Positions 60,098 through 64,000 of a stretch of 64,000 bases of DNA are shown here, piece after piece. Each line of letters opens with the position of its first letter. Position 1 is the stretch's first letter. A program made the translations under genes and the position numbers. Source of the stretch: Kingella_B sp963529665 (lineage in GTDB: Bacteria > Pseudomonadota > Gammaproteobacteria > Burkholderiales > Neisseriaceae). The notes under the pieces are model-generated. The model was not told the origin of the DNA. It saw nothing but the letters and a program-made list of their open reading frames with translations, and did not search any database. The stretch spans positions 1 through 64,000 of the forward strand of contig CAUSAG010000008.1 of the NCBI GenBank assembly GCA_963529665.1, given 5' to 3'.

Positions 60098-60874
60098 ATG
60101 GAACAAGAAATCAACATCTGGCAACAAAAATGGGTTATCGGCAACTGGAAAATGAACGGGCAACTCCACAACAACAATAATCTTGTCCACAAGCTGCGCC
60201 AGCTTCCTGCCGCCAGCAACGTCTGCATCGGCATCAGCCCGCCCACTGTTTATCTATTGCAAGTACACAACGCCGTGCAAATCGTGTTAGACAACAAAAT
60301 CCACGTTTGCGCACAAGATGTTAGCCGCTTCCCAGACAAAGGCGCTTACACAGGCGAAGTTTCCGCCGAAATGATGCGCGATGTTGGCGTGGATATTGTG
60401 CTCATCGGACACTCCGAGCGCAGTCTTTATTTCAACGAAAAAAACGACGTGCAACGCCTAAAAATAGAAAACGTATTAAATGTAGGCTTGATTCCGCTGC
60501 TGTGCGTGGGCGAAAGCCTGAAAGAGCGCGAAGACGGGCGCGAAAAAGAAGCCGTTGCCTATCAACTCTCCGTATTCAAAGGGCTGAAAACCCAAAACTT
60601 CGCCGTTGCCTATGAGCCCGTGTGGGCGATTGGCACAGGAAAAGTCGCAACAAAAGAACAAATTGCCGATATGCACGCATTTATTTACAGCGAAATCTTG
60701 TCATTGTGTGGCAACGATGCTAATATCCGCGTTCTTTATGGCGGCAGCGTGAATGATACCAATGCCGCCGAAATTTTTAGCGTACCCCACGTTGACGGCG
60801 CACTGGTTGGCGGCGCATCACTCAAATACGATGCCTTCACCGCCATCATTCAAGCCGCACAAGACACACAATAA
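60098..60874 (+). CDS. tpiA: triosephosphate isomerase
   Basis: Interconverts dihydroxyacetone phosphate and glyceraldehyde-3-phosphate. It has 258 residues with the family residues in order: IGNWKMNG (lysine), IGHSERS (histidine), VAYEPVWAIGTGKVAT (glutamate and the flexible loop), VLYGGSV and GALVGGASL. AAAGGAC precedes the ATG. An N-terminal extension of about 10 residues (MEQEINIWQQ) precedes the usual start. secG follows 5 bases after the stop. Confidence 0.97.
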   Translation: MEQEINIWQQKWVIGNWKMNGQLHNNNNLVHKLRQLPAASNVCIGISPPTVYLLQVHNAVQIVLDNKIHVCAQDVSRFPDKGAYTGEVSAEMMRDVGVDIVLIGHSERSLYFNEKNDVQRLKIENVLNVGLIPLLCVGESLKEREDGREKEAVAYQLSVFKGLKTQNFAVAYEPVWAIGTGKVATKEQIADMHAFIYSEILSLCGNDANIRVLYGGSVNDTNAAEIFSVPHVDGALVGGASLKYDAFTAIIQAAQDTQ

Positions 60875-60879
60875 ACCCA

Positions 60880-61434
60880 ATGGCAGCCTTTAAAACCCTT
60901 ATTCTCGTTATCAACATCTTCTCGTCTATCGGCGTTGTTTGCCTTGTGCTTATGCAGCAAGGCAAAGGCGCAGATGCAGGCGCAGGTTTTGGCGGTTCGG
61001 GCAGCGCACAAGGCGTATTTGGCTCCGCGGGCAACGCGAACTTTCTCAGCCGCATGACGGCTGTGTTTGCAACCATATTCTTTGCATCCAGCTTGGCATT
61101 AAGCTATGTGCACAGCGGCAATCGCAACAAAGGCATTGATTTTAGCAACGTGCAACAAACCACCACACCCATTGCTTCTGCGCCTGCTAGCACCATGCAC
61201 ACTGCATCGCAGCCAGCCATACCAAAACAAACCGAAACAACGCCAGTTGTGGCAGCCAGCCAAGCACTTGCTACTAGCGAACCTGCTGCGGCAAGCATGG
61301 CAGCTACTACTGTTGCTCCTGCGGCAGCAAGTACAGAAATGGCAAGCGCACCAGCGCAAAAAGCCAGTAAGCCTGCGGCAGCCAAAGAAAGCAACAAAAA
61401 TGCAAAACCTGCTAAAAAGCAAAACCATAAATAA
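60880..61434 (+). CDS. secG: preprotein translocase subunit SecG
   Basis: Two-helix component of the SecYEG channel. The family part is residues 1-90: VLMQQGKGADAGAGFGGSGSAQGVFGS and NFLSRMTAVFATIFF. The remaining 95 residues are an Ala/Ser/Thr-rich, lysine-ended tail, much longer than in E. coli (110 residues in total). Similar tails occur in Neisseria. Linked to tpiA in one transcript; tRNA-Leu follows directly. Confidence 0.94.
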   Translation: MAAFKTLILVINIFSSIGVVCLVLMQQGKGADAGAGFGGSGSAQGVFGSAGNANFLSRMTAVFATIFFASSLALSYVHSGNRNKGIDFSNVQQTTTPIASAPASTMHTASQPAIPKQTETTPVVAASQALATSEPAAASMAATTVAPAAASTEMASAPAQKASKPAAAKESNKNAKPAKKQNHK

Positions 61435-61440
61435 TCTTAC

Positions 61441-61526
61441 GCCGACATGGTGAAATTGGTAGACACGCTATCTTGAGGGGGTAGTGAGCCTAGCTCGTGC
61501 GAGTTCAAGTCTCGCTGTCGGCACCA
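61441..61526 (+). tRNA. tRNA-Leu (GAG)
   Basis: An 86-base class II tRNA with encoded CCA: acceptor GCCGACA/TGTCGGC, anticodon stem CTATC/GGTAG with loop TTGAGGG (anticodon GAG), a variable arm (TGAGCCTAGCTCG-type) and T-arm GCGAGTTCAAGTCTCGC. It starts 6 bases past the secG stop. Confidence 0.95.
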
Positions 61527-61531
61527 AACTC

Positions 61532-61558
61532 AAAAAGCAGCTATTTTTAGCTGCTTTT
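61532..61558 (+). terminator. intrinsic terminator after tRNA-Leu
   Basis: AAAAGCAGCTA and TAGCTGCTTTT form an 11-base stem around TTTT. It should end the tpiA-secG-tRNA transcript. Confidence 0.85.
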
Positions 61559-61565
61559 CCTTTAT

Positions 61566-61612
61566 CCGTTTTAGCTTCGCAGAAGCTCGTAAACTCGCTT
61601 TCAGGCTGCCTT
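61566..61612. repeat. second form of the DUS-linked repeat
   Basis: CCGTTTTAGCTTCGCAGAAGC then TCGTAAACTCGCTTTCAGGCTGCCT. It matches the reversed copy at 50341-50384 and shares the TTTTAGCTTCGC core with the 75-base repeat. Confidence 0.6.
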
Positions 61613-61637
61613 ATGCCGCTCTTTTTTAAGGATGATT

Positions 61638-61997
61638 ATGTATTTCGTAGATCGCAGCGCCGTTGTGCTCAAACCCACCGAACATTTCCTAGCGTGGCTA
61701 AACAGCACGCAAGACGATATGCCCGATTTAACGCTGGCGCAGTTGCGCGCTAATTGCAGCGTGTTTTTAATCCCTGTGTTTGAAGAGCCCGAAGAAGCGG
61801 TGGCGTATTTTAACGAGCGCTATTTGGGCATTTTTAAAGCCGAGCTGGCGGGCTGGACGTTGGACGAATCCACCTATCCCAAAAACTTGGATTTGGAAAC
61901 GTTTTGGCAATTTTTTGAATTGGAAGTGCACGATTCGGTGTTGGATTTGGAAGAAGCCGAGCTGCAAATCACACCTGTGTTTGACAACATGGCATAG
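61638..61997 (+). CDS. acidic cytosolic protein, unknown function
   Basis: ATG 61638 has AAGGA five bases upstream and gives 119 residues (MYFVDRSAVVLKPTEHFLAW). Acidic and rich in Glu, Asp, Phe and Trp (FEEPEEAVAYFNERYLGIFKAEL). No signal or membrane segment. It resembles conserved short proteins found after tpiA-secG in Neisseria, with no function that I know. Followed 5 bases after its stop by a membrane protein gene. Confidence 0.7.
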   Translation: MYFVDRSAVVLKPTEHFLAWLNSTQDDMPDLTLAQLRANCSVFLIPVFEEPEEAVAYFNERYLGIFKAELAGWTLDESTYPKNLDLETFWQFFELEVHDSVLDLEEAELQITPVFDNMA

Positions 61998-62002
61998 CAG
62001 CG

Positions 62003-62473
62003 ATGCAAGCGTTTCGCGCCGATTTTGTGGCTTCGCGCGTGGGGCGCGGCTTGGCTTTGGGTTATGCCGCGCTGCTGGTTGGCGCGGTGTGCGTTTACTT
62101 TTCAGGCAGCCTGAAATGGGGTTTGCTGGCGGCGATTGCGGCGTGCGGTGCGTGGGCGGCATGGCGCAAACCGCGTTACGATGTGAAACGTTTGATGGTG
62201 GACAATCAGGGCTTTGCGGCGGTGTTCATCGGCGATGAAGCCTTTGCCGCGCAGCCGATTTCAGGCTGCCTTGCAACGCGCTGGGCGTGTTTTATCCATT
62301 GGCAGACGATGGATGCGACGTTTTGGCAATGCGTGTTTTACGATGCAACGGATGCAGCGGCGTTTCGCCAGTTGCGGCTGTGGCTGGAATATGGGCAGCC
62401 CACGCGGGCGCAGATTAAGCGGCGAACGGGTGTGGAGCTGGGTGTGCGCAAACGGCGCAAGGGGATTTTTTGA
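62003..62473 (+). CDS. small membrane protein, YgfX/CptA-like
   Basis: A 156-residue protein with two N-terminal hydrophobic segments (GYAALLVGAVCVYFSG and WGLLAAIAACGAWAAW) and a basic C-terminal part ending in KRRKGIF. This layout fits the YgfX (CptA-like) membrane family, which in E. coli pairs with YgfY/SdhE. The neighbour here is not SdhE-like, so the toxin idea has no support from context. A DUS is read as YFSGSLKWG. Confidence 0.5.
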   Translation: MQAFRADFVASRVGRGLALGYAALLVGAVCVYFSGSLKWGLLAAIAACGAWAAWRKPRYDVKRLMVDNQGFAAVFIGDEAFAAQPISGCLATRWACFIHWQTMDATFWQCVFYDATDAAAFRQLRLWLEYGQPTRAQIKRRTGVELGVRKRRKGIF

Positions 62474-62519
62474 TGGCGCAAGCCAAGGCAGCCTGAAACG
62501 CTATTCAACGGAGCGAAAT

Positions 62520-62951
62520 ATGAAAGACGAACAGCCTTGCATACTGGTGAGCGCATGCATTTTGGGCACAAACTGCAAATTCAACGGCAAAAACAATTAC
62601 AGCACACGCGCAGCGGCGTATTTGGCGGGGAAGAAAGTGTTGCCGATTTGCCCTGAAATACTGGCGGGCTTGCCCACGCCGCGCGAACCTGCGGAACTTA
62701 TCAACGGCAGGGTAACGGAATGTTCGGGGCGCGATGTGCACGAGATTTATCAGCACGGGGTGACGCAAGCCATTGCGGCGATTAGACAACGCAAGATTAG
62801 CCATGCGGTATTGCAATCGCGCAGCCCAACTTGTGGCGTGAATTGCGTGTACGATGGCTCGTTTACGGGGAAGCTGGTGGCGGGCAGCGGGTTGTTTGCA
62901 CAGCAGTTGCGGGAGTTGGGGATTGAGGTGGTGGATGTGGAAGATGTGTAG
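62520..62951 (+). CDS. DUF523 family protein
   Basis: ATG 62520 follows GGAGCGAAAT and gives 143 residues (MKDEQPCILVSACILGTNCKFNGKNN). Cysteines in VSACILGTNC and PTCGVNC, with LPICPEILAGLPTPREPAEL, are the family pattern; a metal or Fe-S role is suggested by the cysteines but not shown. Transcribed rightward after the YgfX-like gene and ended by a DUS stem. Confidence 0.85.
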   Translation: MKDEQPCILVSACILGTNCKFNGKNNYSTRAAAYLAGKKVLPICPEILAGLPTPREPAELINGRVTECSGRDVHEIYQHGVTQAIAAIRQRKISHAVLQSRSPTCGVNCVYDGSFTGKLVAGSGLFAQQLRELGIEVVDVEDV

Positions 62952-62962
62952 TGTGAACAATA

Positions 62963-63008
62963 AAAGGCAGCCTGAAAACGATAACCCCGTTTTCAGGCTG
63001 CCCTTTTT
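62963..63008. terminator. inverted DUS stem between convergent genes
   Basis: AGGCAGCCTGAAAAC and GTTTTCAGGCTGCC form a 14-base stem followed by CTTTTT. It should end both the DUF523 gene (+) and rhlE (-). Confidence 0.75.
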
Positions 63009-63034
63009 ATGCGGCGCAAACAGCAAACCTACGC

Positions 63035-64000
63035 TTACACGCCAAAATTGCGTTGCAACAACGCGCAAGTGCGCCGTTCTTTGCCGCGGCGACGGCTGCT
63101 GGTGCGCGGCGGAATGCGGCTGGCATCCACCGTTGGGATTTCTTGCTGACGGCTGTCGCGCTCGCTGCGGGAAGATGTGCGCCGCTCGTTTCTTTCGCCG
63201 CGCTCTGGCGTTTGTCGTTCGCTGCGGCGCGATGATGCGCGGGCGTTGTTTTCGTTTTTCAGGCTGCCTGAATCTGCTGCTTGCGCTTGCTCCCAGCGCG
63301 GTTCAAAGCCTTCAATGCGCGAAATCGGCAGTTCGTTGCCTGTTAAGGCTTTGATGGCTTCGTACATTTTTTGCTCGGTTTCGTCCATCAACGAAATTGC
63401 CACGCCGTCCGCGCCTGCGCGCCCTGTGCGCCCGATGCGGTGCACATAATCTTCGGCTTGGGTGGGCATTTCGTAGTTCACCACAAACGGCAATTCGGCA
63501 ATATCCAAGCCGCGCGCGGCAACGTCGGTGGCCACCAACACGCGCAACTCGCCCGATTTAAACTGGTTGAGCACATCCAGCCGCGTTTGCTGCGATTTGT
63601 CGCCGTGAATGGCATTGGCAGACAAGCCGCGGCGCACCAAATCGCGCGCTACTTGGTCGGCAGACTGTTTGGTTTTGCAAAACACGATGACTTGGTTCAT
63701 GTTCAAATCCACAATCAGCCGCTCCAACAGCTCGCGTTTGCGGTGGCTGTCAATGGAGATAACGTGTTCTTCCACGTTGGCATTGGTGGTGTTTTGCGCG
63801 GCAACTTCTACGATTTGCGGCGCGTTCATAAAGTCTTGCGCCAGCTTGCGGATGGCGGGGGCGAAGGTGGCGGAAAACAGCAGCGTTTGGCGCGGCTTGG
63901 GCAGCATTTGCATGATGGTGCGGATGTCGTCAATAAAACCCATGTCCAGCATGCGGTCGGCTTCGTCTAGCACCACAATTTCTACTTTGCTTAAATTGAT
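63035..64000 (-). CDS. rhlE: DEAD-box RNA helicase, RhlE-like (cut by window edge)
   Basis: The visible 321 residues hold motif II (LDEADRMLDMGF), motif III (FSATF), motif IV (VIVFCKT), motif V (ATDVAARGLDIAEL) and motif VI (HRIGRTGRAG). The N-terminal RecA part with the Q motif and motif I lies right of the window. The C-terminal tail is Arg/Ser/Glu-rich (RRSERQTPERGERNERRTS) and probably binds RNA; it ends RTCALLQRNFGV. Of the DEAD-box proteins, the spacing and tail best fit RhlE. Confidence 0.9.
   Translation of the reverse strand: MNLSKVEIVVLDEADRMLDMGFIDDIRTIMQMLPKPRQTLLFSATFAPAIRKLAQDFMNAPQIVEVAAQNTTNANVEEHVISIDSHRKRELLERLIVDLNMNQVIVFCKTKQSADQVARDLVRRGLSANAIHGDKSQQTRLDVLNQFKSGELRVLVATDVAARGLDIAELPFVVNYEMPTQAEDYVHRIGRTGRAGADGVAISLMDETEQKMYEAIKALTGNELPISRIEGFEPRWEQAQAADSGSLKNENNARASSRRSERQTPERGERNERRTSSRSERDSRQQEIPTVDASRIPPRTSSRRRGKERRTCALLQRNFGV

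Noticed and set aside
62003..62473. A toxin-antitoxin pair from the YgfX-like membrane protein and its upstream neighbour
   Set aside because: The neighbour does not resemble SdhE/YgfY, so only weak layout similarity supports the idea.

Overview
The window is a chromosomal segment of a member of the Neisseriaceae, most likely a Kingella or a close relative. The main clue is the 12-base word AGGCAGCCTGAA, or its complement, which occurs in almost every intergenic gap and inside many genes. This matches the DNA uptake sequence (DUS) dialect reported for Kingella. Gene content and order also fit: minC-minD-minE-oxyR, pglL, clpS-clpA, tamA-tamB, tpiA-secG-tRNA-Leu and a MisS-type kinase. A single dRS3-type repeat supports the family. 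Genus and species are inferred, not proven.

Layout. Bases 1-9.7 kb: 3' part of trpE, a phosphoesterase, ribA, an O-oligosaccharyltransferase (pglL), cysK and greA. 9.8-20.4 kb: a sensor kinase without a partner regulator, yaaA, an isolated FAD enzyme with halogenase-type motifs, a frameshifted yqhA, a polyamine-binding lipoprotein, the min operon with oxyR, and trpA. 20.5-27.9 kb: a GT-C glycosyltransferase and hscB, then an AT-rich bacteriocin (class II microcin) island: XRE regulator, double-glycine precursor broken by one base in a C6 run, a small membrane protein that may give immunity, a C39-peptidase ABC exporter and an HlyD-type adaptor. 27.9-37.2 kb: ubiD, an M16 peptidase, an MFS pump with ssb, a TRIC-type channel, dedA, maf, two small exported proteins and a histidine-rich protein. 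37.4-46.1 kb: arfA with its regulatory hairpin, tamB-tamA, slyX and an NhaC-like antiporter. 46.2-53.5 kb: two tRNAs, clpS-clpA, a cold shock gene, mltG, a BolA-type gene and miaA. 53.5-64 kb: a 177-base near-palindrome, a Zur-box-linked znuA, a frameshifted ubiC coupled to orn, a FUSC protein, dnaK, tpiA-secG, tRNA-Leu and a partial rhlE.

Most genes are housekeeping. The accessory content is the microcin island, the halogenase-like enzyme and the small repeats. Two repeat observations look new to me: a roughly 75-base element bounded by inverted DUS, with three full copies and several decayed ones, and the 177-base near-palindrome upstream of znuA. Three genes (yqhA, the microcin, ubiC) each carry an apparent single-base frameshift; either these are real or the assembly has indel errors, and the sequence alone cannot decide.

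Inverted DUS pairs form perfect stems downstream of many genes and probably act as terminators. Neighbouring DUS also supply stop codons and the C-terminal Ala-Ala residues of several proteins.
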